Origin: Vicingaceae bacterium
GTDB taxonomy: Bacteria; Bacteroidota; Bacteroidia; Flavobacteriales_E; Vicingaceae
Direction of reading: 5' to 3'
Assembly: GCA_029210015.1 (NCBI GenBank)
Contig: JARGOE010000002.1
Location: forward strand, 31,360-69,683
DNA: 38,324 bases
Shown here in pieces: positions 18,398 to 26,873 of the stretch. A program made the position numbers and the translations under genes. Under the pieces are notes generated by a model. It did no database searches. It was not told where the DNA came from and was given only the letters and a program-made list of their open reading frames with translations. Each line of letters starts with the position of its first letter. Positions within the stretch are counted from its first letter, which is position 1.

Positions 18398-19522
18398 CTA
18401 ATAATTAATGACCTGCTCTTCCATATCAATAGGTAGGGCTCGATCTTCATACTCTTGAGTTCTTAGTTGTGGTTCAAAACCAGCATCTTTTATCGCCTCT
18501 TGAATACCATTAGCTGTAAATCGGTGTGGGGCTCCAGCAGCAGAAACAACATTTTCTTCAATCATAATTGAACCAAAGTCATTAGCTCCAGCATGCAAAC
18601 AGGCTTGTGCAGTTTTTTTACCTACTGTTAACCAAGAAGCCTGAATATTTTCAACGTTTGGCAACATAATTCTACTTAAGGCAATCATTCTAATATATTC
18701 ATCATCAGTAATAGTATTAGAAACCCCTTTTACCCGTTTTAGCAATGTTCCGTCATCCATAAATGGCCATGGAATAAAGGCAATAAAACCTTTTGACCCA
18801 GCCGGTTTTTCACTCTGAACTTCTCTTAACCAAACCAAATGTTCAAAGCGCTCTGAAACAGTTTCTATATGGCCAAACATCATTGTTGCAGATGTTGTAA
18901 TATTTAATTGGTGTGCGGCACGCATTACGTCTAACCATTCTTTTCCTGAACATTTCCCTTTAGAAATTAACCTTCTTACCCTATCATTTAAAATTTCTGC
19001 TCCAGCTCCTGGTAAAGAGTCTAATCCAGCTTCTTTAAGCGCTATCAATACTTCAGTATGTGATATTCCTTCTAATTTAGCAATATGCGCAATTTCGGGA
19101 GGGCCTAAAGAGTGGAGTTTTATATCCGGGAACATTTCTTTTATTCCCTTAAAGGTGTCAACATAAAACTGAAGACCTAATTCAGGGTGATGCCCGCCTT
19201 GTAATAATAATTGATTCCCTCCATACTTAATGGTTTCTTCAATTTTAGTGCGGTATTCTTCCATGGAAGTAATGTAAGATTCTTCATGACCAGGAACTCT
19301 AAAAAAATTACAAAACTTACAGTTTGCAATACAAACATTGGTTGTGTTTAGGTTTCTATCTATAATCCAAGTAACCTTATTGTGTTTCTTTTTGTGCTTT
19401 TTTAATTCGTTTGCAACAAACAATAATTCTGCTGTAGCAGCATTGTGAAACAAAAACTCTCCTTCTTCAGCACTTAAAAACTCATTTTTTAAGGCTCTTG
19501 CTAATAAATTACTTACTTCCAT
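18398..19522 (-). CDS. mqnC: Cyclic dehypoxanthine futalosine synthase, radical SAM (MqnC)
   Basis: MqnC cyclises dehypoxanthine futalosine in the futalosine route to menaquinone. The 374-residue product has the radical SAM cluster motif CxxxCxxC as CIANCKFC (Cys64, Cys68, Cys71), preceded by DRNLNTTN. Family motifs follow: LLQGGHHPELGLQFY, SLGPPEIAHIAK, GLDSLPGAGAEI, TSATMMFGHIET, FIAFIPWPF, IQASWLTVG and HAGANDFGSIMIEENVV. These fit MqnC better than aminofutalosine synthase MqnE or CofH. The ATG at 19522 is preferred over an in-frame TTG three codons upstream. The gene is divergent from pepA with a 62-base gap; its pathway partners are not in this window. Confidence 0.93.
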   Translation of the reverse strand: MEVSNLLARALKNEFLSAEEGEFLFHNAATAELLFVANELKKHKKKHNKVTWIIDRNLNTTNVCIANCKFCNFFRVPGHEESYITSMEEYRTKIEETIKYGGNQLLLQGGHHPELGLQFYVDTFKGIKEMFPDIKLHSLGPPEIAHIAKLEGISHTEVLIALKEAGLDSLPGAGAEILNDRVRRLISKGKCSGKEWLDVMRAAHQLNITTSATMMFGHIETVSERFEHLVWLREVQSEKPAGSKGFIAFIPWPFMDDGTLLKRVKGVSNTITDDEYIRMIALSRIMLPNVENIQASWLTVGKKTAQACLHAGANDFGSIMIEENVVSAAGAPHRFTANGIQEAIKDAGFEPQLRTQEYEDRALPIDMEEQVINY

Positions 19523-19584
19523 ATCGCACAAAAATCTGCTAATTATTGTTAATTTCGTTGTTCAAATTTACTACAAATTCAGCC

Positions 19585-20997
19585 ATGGAAATAAAAAAAA
19601 CAAGCAAAATAGGAGCAAAAGATAATGTTGCCTATTTAATACACGCAGAGAAAGACCTTAATGCTAAAGATTTTAGTAAAGAAGAGCTAGCTTTTATTAA
19701 AAAAGAAATTAAAGCTGAATCGAAGCTAATTACATTAAATCGTTTTGTAAAAACAGTTTATATCGCTGTTTTGGAAAAAGGAAGTGATTATAAAGCAGCA
19801 GAAAAAGCAAGAATTGCAGGAAGTGGTTTAATTGGAGATTTAAACAAGTCTAAACTTAAATCGATTGTTGTTTCTGGCGAAAGTGAAAACACTTATTCTT
19901 TTATCGAAGGGATGGCTTATGCCAACTACCAATTTTTAAAATACTTTTCTGATAAAAAGACTAATACCTGTCAGGATATTAAGGTTGTAGGAAAAATTAC
20001 TCCTAAAGAGTTATCTGATTTAAATGGAATGATTAACGCAATATACCACACTCGTGATTTAGTTAATGAGCCACAGTCTTTTTTAGATGCTGTTCAAATA
20101 TCTAAAGAAATTAAAAAATTAGGAAAAGAAGCTGGTTTTAAGGTTGAAGTGATGGGTAAAACCAAAATTGAAAGTTTAAAAATGGGTGGTTTACTAGCTG
20201 TAAATAAGGGTAGTATCACTCCCCCAACATTTTCTGTAATGGAGTGGAAACCAAAAAATGCAAAAAATAAAAAACCAATTATTTTAGTTGGTAAAGGTGT
20301 AGTATACGATACGGGTGGTTTAAGTTTAAAACCAACTGCTAACTCAATGGATTTTATGAAGTGTGATATGGGTGGTGCAGCTTCAGTAATAGGAGCTTTG
20401 TATGCTATATCAAAAAACAAACTTCCTTTTTATGTGGTAGGCTTAATTCCTGCAACTGATAACCGCCCAAGTGGAAATGCATATGCTCCAGGTGATGTAA
20501 TTACAATGCATAACAAAAAAACTGTTGAGGTATTAAATACTGATGCTGAAGGACGGATGATTTTAGCTGACGCTTTAAGTTATGCAAACAAATACAAGCC
20601 TGAAATTGTTTTAGATTGTGCTACTCTAACAGGTGCAGCAGCAATGGCAATTGGCCACTATGGAGTTGTAGCAATGGGTAACGCTGAAGAAAAACAAATG
20701 AGCAAGTTAAAAGAAAGTGGCAATAATGTTTACGAACGTATTGTTGAGTTTCCTTTTTGGGACGAATATAATGAACAGTTAAAATCAAGTATTGCAGATA
20801 TGACCAACCTAGGGCAAGGCTCTGGGGGATCCATTACTGCAGGTAAATTCTTAGAAAATTTTACTGATTATCCATATATCCACTTAGATATTGCTGGCCC
20901 AGCCTTTTTAAAGAAACCTATCAATTATTTAACACAAGGTGGAACTGCTGTAGGGGTTCGTTTATTTTATGATTTTGTGAAAAACTATTCTGCTTAA
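19585..20997 (+). CDS. pepA: M17 leucyl aminopeptidase
   Basis: This cytosolic di-zinc/manganese exopeptidase has 470 residues. The C-terminal catalytic domain has every expected residue: Lys237 and Asp242 in GKGVVYDTGG, Lys249, Asp261 in KCDMGGAA, and Asp320, Glu322 and Arg324 in the signature NTDAEGRMILADAL. Spacing matches E. coli PepA with an offset of 32-33. The N-terminal domain is divergent, as in other Bacteroidota members. An in-frame ATG at 19546 would add MLISLFKFTTNSA; MEIKKTSKIG at 19585 is the more typical start, though this is not proven. pdxA follows after three bases, so the two are co-transcribed. Confidence 0.94.
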   Translation: MEIKKTSKIGAKDNVAYLIHAEKDLNAKDFSKEELAFIKKEIKAESKLITLNRFVKTVYIAVLEKGSDYKAAEKARIAGSGLIGDLNKSKLKSIVVSGESENTYSFIEGMAYANYQFLKYFSDKKTNTCQDIKVVGKITPKELSDLNGMINAIYHTRDLVNEPQSFLDAVQISKEIKKLGKEAGFKVEVMGKTKIESLKMGGLLAVNKGSITPPTFSVMEWKPKNAKNKKPIILVGKGVVYDTGGLSLKPTANSMDFMKCDMGGAASVIGALYAISKNKLPFYVVGLIPATDNRPSGNAYAPGDVITMHNKKTVEVLNTDAEGRMILADALSYANKYKPEIVLDCATLTGAAAMAIGHYGVVAMGNAEEKQMSKLKESGNNVYERIVEFPFWDEYNEQLKSSIADMTNLGQGSGGSITAGKFLENFTDYPYIHLDIAGPAFLKKPINYLTQGGTAVGVRLFYDFVKNYSA

Positions 20998-21000
20998 AAG

Positions 21001-22044
21001 ATGTCTAAAAAAATTAAACTTGGAATTAGTGTTGGCGATATTAATGGTATCGGATTAGAAGTTATTATCAAAACATTTCATGATAGTAGAATGATGGAAA
21101 TCTGTACACCTATTGTTTATGGATCATCAAAAGCTTCTACATTTCACCGAAAAGCTTTAGGGATTAATGATTTTAGTTTTAACTACATTAAATCACTCAG
21201 CGAAATAAACCACAAAAAACCTAACTTGTTAGAGTGTTGGAAAGATGATGTTGAAATAAAACTAGGGGAATCTAATGAAGATGGGGGTAAATATGCCTTT
21301 TTATCATTAGAAGCAGCAACAAAAGATTTGGCAGAAGGTAAAATTGATGCATTAGTAACCGCCCCAATAAATAAAGATAACATCCAGTCTGAAGAGTTCA
21401 ATTTTCCTGGTCACACAGAATATTTGAGTGAAAAGTTTGAAGGAGAATCATTAATGTTGATGGTTAACGACAACATTAAAATAGGTGTTGCAACTAATCA
21501 TATTCCTGTTAGTGCTATTGCAAACACATTAACATCCGACACTATTTTTTCTAAGCTTAAAATTTTAAATAAAAGTTTAGTTCAAGATTTTTCTTTGAAT
21601 GGACCAAGAATAGCTGTGTTAGGTTTAAATCCTCATGCTGGTGACAATGGGCTAATTGGAAAAGAAGAAAGTGAAATTATTATCCCTGCAATTAATAACG
21701 CCAAAAGTGTAGGTGTAAATGCATTTGGGCCTTACCCTGCTGATGGGTTTTTTGGTTCAGGTAATTACAAAAAATTTGATGCTATATTGGCTATGTATCA
21801 TGATCAAGGATTAATTCCTTTTAAATCACTTTCGTTTGGTGAGGGAGTTAATTTTACGGCTGGATTATCAATAATAAGAACCTCTCCAGACCATGGTGTG
21901 GCTTATGAAATTGCTGGACAAAATAAAGCAGAAGAAAATTCGTTTAGAAAAGCAGTTTACATGGCTTGTGATATTTTTAAAAGCAGAACATTAGCTACTG
22001 AAATTAACGAGAAACCACTAGCCATAAAGAAGCAACAACACTAA
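21001..22044 (+). CDS. pdxA: 4-hydroxythreonine-4-phosphate dehydrogenase
   Basis: PdxA oxidises 4-phosphohydroxy-L-threonine in the DXP-dependent route to pyridoxal 5'-phosphate. The 347-residue product shows GISVGDINGIGLEV (8-21), NFPGHTEY with His138, and the three metal-binding histidines His167 (TNHIPV), His212 (LNPHAGDNG) and His267 (MYHDQG), each one residue later than in E. coli PdxA. Length is normal. It starts three bases after pepA, and the CotH lipoprotein gene begins 18 bases after its stop, so it may share a transcript with the surface genes downstream. Confidence 0.95.
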   Translation: MSKKIKLGISVGDINGIGLEVIIKTFHDSRMMEICTPIVYGSSKASTFHRKALGINDFSFNYIKSLSEINHKKPNLLECWKDDVEIKLGESNEDGGKYAFLSLEAATKDLAEGKIDALVTAPINKDNIQSEEFNFPGHTEYLSEKFEGESLMLMVNDNIKIGVATNHIPVSAIANTLTSDTIFSKLKILNKSLVQDFSLNGPRIAVLGLNPHAGDNGLIGKEESEIIIPAINNAKSVGVNAFGPYPADGFFGSGNYKKFDAILAMYHDQGLIPFKSLSFGEGVNFTAGLSIIRTSPDHGVAYEIAGQNKAEENSFRKAVYMACDIFKSRTLATEINEKPLAIKKQQH

Positions 22045-22062
22045 CAACAAGGCACTTTTATA

Positions 22063-25000
22063 ATGAATAAGCTCACTCTTAACCATTGGAGGTTATTTTT
22101 TTCTTTAACTCTCCCTATTTTACTATGGGTGTCTTGTGGAGATGCTATTAAAAAGAACGAGGCTCAAGCTACACCTAATGAAGTAAAAGAATATTATATC
22201 AGCTGTGACACTGCTGAACTTTCAAAAATTTATGCCAACTTTAGAAAAAACACTTATATTCCTATAAAAATTACTTTTAAAGGAGAAACAGTTGTTGCCC
22301 GAATGAGAATTAGAGGAGACACATCACGTGAAGACCCTAAAAAATCTTTAAAAATAAAATTTGATTCTTTGTTTGTAGAGGGTTTACCCAAGGTTATTAA
22401 TCTCAATGCTGAATACGCAGACAAAACCTATATTAGACAATATGCTTCAACAATATTAATGAAAAGTGCAGGACAAACCTGTTACCAAACAGAGCATGTT
22501 AAAGTGTTTGTAAACAATCAGTTTTATGGCCTATTTTTACAGGTAGAGAATATGGATTCTGATTTTCTAAAAAGAAACGATTTAGATAAAAAAGGGAACC
22601 TATATAAGGCAACAAAAGATGGTGCATGCTTAAGTATTTTTGATGATTTTAATAAAAAGTGGGAGAAGAAAACTAACAAAAAGTCTGACCACAATGACTT
22701 GACAGAGTTAATATACAACATCAACAATACACCAGATGATCAATTTGAAGGTTTTATTAAATCTGCTTTTGAGTATGATAAACTGATCAATATCTTAGCT
22801 CTAAATATGTTCTTATCAAACAATAGTACTTACTACCACAACTATTATTTGTACCATGATTTGTATAACACGGGCAAGTGGCAAATGCTTCCATGGGATA
22901 TGGACAAAACCCTTTCTTATTATAATTGGATGCCATACACTTATCATCGAACTTCAAGCGAATGGGAATCTGACAACCCTTTAGTAGAGAGAGCTATTTT
23001 GTGTCCCCCAATTTTTAATGATATAAAAAACCGTATTGACGAACTACATAAAACACAATTAAATAATAAAGTTTTTACTCCTGTTATTGATAGTCTTACT
23101 CAAACCTTAGAAGACATTATCCCATTAGATATTACTGATAAAATAAAAGATATTAAGGAGTGGAGAGGACAACTTAATAAAGAAAAAGATTATTTTGATA
23201 ACCACTATAAGTTACTTCAAAAACAATTCTCCCAACAACCTTTAAGTTTTTATGTGCACCGATTTAAACAAGACCAAACGGGGTTAATCACATTTAAATG
23301 GAATAAATCAAAACACCCTGCCAACAAAAGCATTTCTTATATTTTAACTTATGGCTCAGATTTTTTATTGAAGGATAGCTCTAAAACAAAATATATTACC
23401 AACATAACAGACACCTTTTTCTCTTTAAAAAAATTATTGCCTGAAGGCACTTATTATTGGAAGGTTACGGCTTTTGATGGAGAATATTATACTAATGGAT
23501 TTAATACTAAAAACATTATGGAGGTGGTAAAAGGCAGCCCTCTCCCAGCCACAATTTCTAAAAACCTAACCTTAACTATAGATAAATCGCCATACATTGC
23601 AAAAACAAAAACCCTAATTAAAGAGGGTGCAACTCTTACCATTGATCCTGGAGTAGAGATACATCTTCCTCACCTAGCTACTATTGATTGTAATGGGAGT
23701 TTTATTGCAAATGGAACGGCCAAAAAACCCATAATATTTATGCCTCAAAACGGAGTGGTTGAATGGGATTATATTTACTTTCAAGATCCTTGCAAAAAGG
23801 CATACCTTAAAAATGTAACACTACTTGAAGGCACACTAAACTGTAAAGCTGAAGAGCTAATTATTGATAGTTGTAACATGATTATTGATAAAAAAGATAT
23901 TGGACAAAGTGGAGGAAGTAGAAAGGTATTATTATACACCAACAAGGGAAGAGTTGTTGTTAAAAACAGCAACTTTAAAAGTAATGGTTTTGGAGAAGGA
24001 ATGGTTTTGTTTTATAGCGACATTACAACAGAAAACTGTTTTTATGATAATGTGCCAGATGCCATTGAATACATTAGCTCAAACAAAGGAGTAATAAGAA
24101 ACAATTATGTTATTAATTCTCCCGATGATGCCATAGACTTAAATAATTGTAACAACATCTTAATTGAAGGAAACTTTTTATTTAACAATACCGATAAAGC
24201 TATATCTATTGGTACAGAACAATACGGAGCCTCTTTAAAAAACATTCAAATAAGAAATAATTTAATAGTAAAAAACAAAACAGGAATATCAATTAAAGAT
24301 AGTTCTGTTGCCCATATTAGTAACAACACTTTATTTAAAAACAAACAAGCTATTTATGCCTATAAAAAACGTGAAGATTATAAAGTTGGTGGTTTTGGTT
24401 TTGTAAAAAATACCATTTTTGAAAAAAACGAAAAGATTAATGTATATTCGGATGAATTCTCTAAAATAACTGTGACTAACTCAAGCGTTAACAATAAAAT
24501 TTTACCTGGAAAAACCAACTTTAAAGCAGACCCAAAATTTATTGATGCTGGCGGTAATAATTATCATATAAGAAAAGATTCTCCTTGTAGAAATAAAGGT
24601 GATGATGGAAAAGATATTGGAGCCTTTGGCTTTAATCAAAGCTTAATTTCTCTAGCTCAAATACATGTTAAATCACCCCAAGACAAAAATTGTGGAGACT
24701 ATATTGAGATCACCAACAATTATAACTTACCATTAGATATTTCTCTTTATAAAATTATTATCACACAAGAAGATAAAGAAAAAACATTTGTTTTCCCTAT
24801 AGGAACAAAGCTAGCCCGAATGGGACGTTTGTATGTGTCTAATAAATATTTAGACTTTACAAAAACCTATGACTTTAAACACGTAATTGGCGGACTACCT
24901 AAATTAAATGGAAAAAAGACAACAATTAAGTTGGTTAATGCTGGTGGCGATATTATGGATGAATACCAATATAATGCATCTAGCTCAAAAAGTGAAGATG

Positions 25001-25065
25001 TTACCTTTAAATCTAACGGTGTTAATGATCGCACCCTTAAAAAATGGGTTTTAACCACCAATTAA
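22063..25065 (+). CDS. CotH-family lipoprotein with beta-helix and lamin tail domain
   Basis: The 1000-residue product has an N-terminal hydrophobic stretch ending in a lipobox-like WVSC (Cys25), so a lipoprotein is likely. A CotH kinase-like domain (about 45-330) has MRIRGDTSR with KKSLKIKF (81-100), YGLFLQVENMD (155-165) and the metal-site motif LPWDMDKTL (276-284). An FN3-like module (about 395-480) with GTYYWKVTAFDGEYY follows, then a right-handed parallel beta-helix (about 500-855) built of Asn-rich rungs such as NNYVINSPDDAIDLNN and NNILIEGNFLF, and a lamin tail domain (about 860-985, CGDYIEITNNYNLPLDI). CotH proteins are atypical protein kinases that phosphorylate surface proteins; the beta-helix suggests polysaccharide or surface binding. 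Its TAA stop overlaps the ATG of the next CotH gene (TAATG). Confidence 0.88.
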   Translation: MNKLTLNHWRLFFSLTLPILLWVSCGDAIKKNEAQATPNEVKEYYISCDTAELSKIYANFRKNTYIPIKITFKGETVVARMRIRGDTSREDPKKSLKIKFDSLFVEGLPKVINLNAEYADKTYIRQYASTILMKSAGQTCYQTEHVKVFVNNQFYGLFLQVENMDSDFLKRNDLDKKGNLYKATKDGACLSIFDDFNKKWEKKTNKKSDHNDLTELIYNINNTPDDQFEGFIKSAFEYDKLINILALNMFLSNNSTYYHNYYLYHDLYNTGKWQMLPWDMDKTLSYYNWMPYTYHRTSSEWESDNPLVERAILCPPIFNDIKNRIDELHKTQLNNKVFTPVIDSLTQTLEDIIPLDITDKIKDIKEWRGQLNKEKDYFDNHYKLLQKQFSQQPLSFYVHRFKQDQTGLITFKWNKSKHPANKSISYILTYGSDFLLKDSSKTKYITNITDTFFSLKKLLPEGTYYWKVTAFDGEYYTNGFNTKNIMEVVKGSPLPATISKNLTLTIDKSPYIAKTKTLIKEGATLTIDPGVEIHLPHLATIDCNGSFIANGTAKKPIIFMPQNGVVEWDYIYFQDPCKKAYLKNVTLLEGTLNCKAEELIIDSCNMIIDKKDIGQSGGSRKVLLYTNKGRVVVKNSNFKSNGFGEGMVLFYSDITTENCFYDNVPDAIEYISSNKGVIRNNYVINSPDDAIDLNNCNNILIEGNFLFNNTDKAISIGTEQYGASLKNIQIRNNLIVKNKTGISIKDSSVAHISNNTLFKNKQAIYAYKKREDYKVGGFGFVKNTIFEKNEKINVYSDEFSKITVTNSSVNNKILPGKTNFKADPKFIDAGGNNYHIRKDSPCRNKGDDGKDIGAFGFNQSLISLAQIHVKSPQDKNCGDYIEITNNYNLPLDISLYKIIITQEDKEKTFVFPIGTKLARMGRLYVSNKYLDFTKTYDFKHVIGGLPKLNGKKTTIKLVNAGGDIMDEYQYNASSSKSEDVTFKSNGVNDRTLKKWVLTTN

Positions 25066-26873
25066 TGTCTGGTAAGGTAAAAAAATACATCGTTCTTTTT
25101 TTGGCTATCTTTTTGGTGTTTGCTGGGTATTGGTATTTCTTTTCTGAAAAATGGAAGTTAGCAGTTAATCAAGAACATTTTTGGCACTACAGTTTTGAAA
25201 AAAAAAACTTAACCAATCTTAAAAATATAAAGTTTGAACTAAACAAAAATGAACTTATAATTGATGAGGAATTAAAGAATAAAAACCTAGTTCTTCAAAC
25301 AACAATCAACATTGAAGATGTTACATTAATAAATAAAGGCCATTTAGCTTTTAATTATAAATACTCTGCAAAAATCTATATAAACAACCATTTTTGTATT
25401 GATGTAAACAAAGATTTAATTACCCCCCCTTTAGAAGGCGTAACTCCTAAAGAAATTACCATTACAGAATATTGGAAAAATAGAGAGGTTTTAATTCCTC
25501 AAAACCTATTAAAAGATGGACCAAACACTATTTCTGTTGTTGTGTATAATGTTGCTAACTTTAAAACTATTAAAACAAACAATAACCCACTAGCATTTTT
25601 AGTAAAAGGGAATAAAAATGGGTTTGACACTAATTATAAAATAGAGAAACCTAAAACAAGCTTTTCATCCTCAACGCTGCCGATATTTAAAATTAACACC
25701 TTTAATAAGGTTATTCCTGATGAACCCAAAACAAACGCACACTTAACCATAGCACAAAAAAATAATGGAACAAACTTATTGTCAGATTCAACAATTGGTT
25801 ATAAAATTGAGATTGAAAGAAGGGGAAACACCTCTCAGTCATTTGCTAAGAAATCTTATAGCTTTAAACTGGAAAAAAAAGATAGCCTGATTGGTTTGTC
25901 TAAATCAAAAAAATGGGTGTTGTATGGGCCATATGCTGACAAATCATTAGTTAGAAATGCTTTAGCATATTCTCTATATCGCCAAATGGGAAACTACACC
26001 CCTGAAACTAAATTTATTGAGTTAGTTATTAATAACAATTACCAGGGTATTTACTTGCTAACAGAAAAAATTCAAATTGGAAAAGAACACTTAAACATTA
26101 CTAAACTTAAAGTTGATAAAAAAGATGAAACCAAAATGAGTGGTGGTTATGTGTTAGAGATAGACAGAAACACTATACAGGCTTCTTTTCCGAACGATAC
26201 AACAGCTCACAACCTTTATTATGGAGTGTATTCCCCAAAACAAAAAAAGCTTAGCACAAATGTTTTAAATACAATAAAAGAACAATACTCATTGTTTGAG
26301 CAGCATTTATATGAAAAAGACAACTATTTAGAATATTTAGACATTAATAGTTTTGTTGACTACTTAATTATAACAGAGGTGAGTAGAAACATTGATGGAT
26401 ACCGTTTGAGTACTTTTATGTACAATCCTGATATAAATGCTGAAACACCTAAATTTTATATTGGTCCAATATGGGACTATAACTTTTCTTTTGGATTAGC
26501 CAATTATCATGATGGTTACAAGACCGAAGGTTATGTGTACATTTTAGATAAGTTTGTTCCTTTTTATTGGCACACACTACTAAAGGATAGCACGTTTAAC
26601 AATACCTTAAAAAAGCGTTATTCAGCCTTACGAAAAACAAGTCTTTCTGATAAAAACATAATCAATACTATTGATGAATTAAATAATTTATGTGAACCTT
26701 CTTTAGCTAACAATTTTGCGAAATGGACTGTTTTAGAATCAGAAGATTTTTGGCCCAACTACTTTTTAGGAAAAACCCATAAAGACGAAATTGACTACTT
26801 AAAAAACTGGATAAAAAAACGACTGCAATTTTTGGATGACGAACTTTTAGTTAAATATGATAACAAAAAATAA
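25065..26873 (+). CDS. Membrane-anchored CotH-family kinase-like protein
   Basis: The 602-residue product has one N-terminal membrane segment (about 8-26). A beta-sandwich region resembling a galactose-binding-like fold (about 40-185) follows, then a CotH domain (about 205-595). CotH motifs are IERRGNTSQSFAKKSYSFKL (250-269), WVLYGPYADKSLVRNALAY, NNYQGIYLLTEKI (324-336), GGYVLEID (360-367) and GPIWDYNFSFG (467-477). The ATG at 25065 shares its A with the TAA stop of the upstream CotH gene. An in-frame ATG at 25044 would only add seven polar residues, and I prefer the coupled start. The 3' end overlaps the next gene by 17 bases. It is only distantly similar to the CotH domain upstream, so this is not a recent duplication. 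It probably acts on the outer face of the inner membrane. Confidence 0.88.
   Translation: MSGKVKKYIVLFLAIFLVFAGYWYFFSEKWKLAVNQEHFWHYSFEKKNLTNLKNIKFELNKNELIIDEELKNKNLVLQTTINIEDVTLINKGHLAFNYKYSAKIYINNHFCIDVNKDLITPPLEGVTPKEITITEYWKNREVLIPQNLLKDGPNTISVVVYNVANFKTIKTNNNPLAFLVKGNKNGFDTNYKIEKPKTSFSSSTLPIFKINTFNKVIPDEPKTNAHLTIAQKNNGTNLLSDSTIGYKIEIERRGNTSQSFAKKSYSFKLEKKDSLIGLSKSKKWVLYGPYADKSLVRNALAYSLYRQMGNYTPETKFIELVINNNYQGIYLLTEKIQIGKEHLNITKLKVDKKDETKMSGGYVLEIDRNTIQASFPNDTTAHNLYYGVYSPKQKKLSTNVLNTIKEQYSLFEQHLYEKDNYLEYLDINSFVDYLIITEVSRNIDGYRLSTFMYNPDINAETPKFYIGPIWDYNFSFGLANYHDGYKTEGYVYILDKFVPFYWHTLLKDSTFNNTLKKRYSALRKTSLSDKNIINTIDELNNLCEPSLANNFAKWTVLESEDFWPNYFLGKTHKDEIDYLKNWIKKRLQFLDDELLVKYDNKK

Noticed and set aside
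22325-22330. Another CACGTG core, a possible third parS
   Set aside because: The flanking bases do not match TGTTTCACGTGGAACA beyond the core, and it lies inside the CotH coding region.
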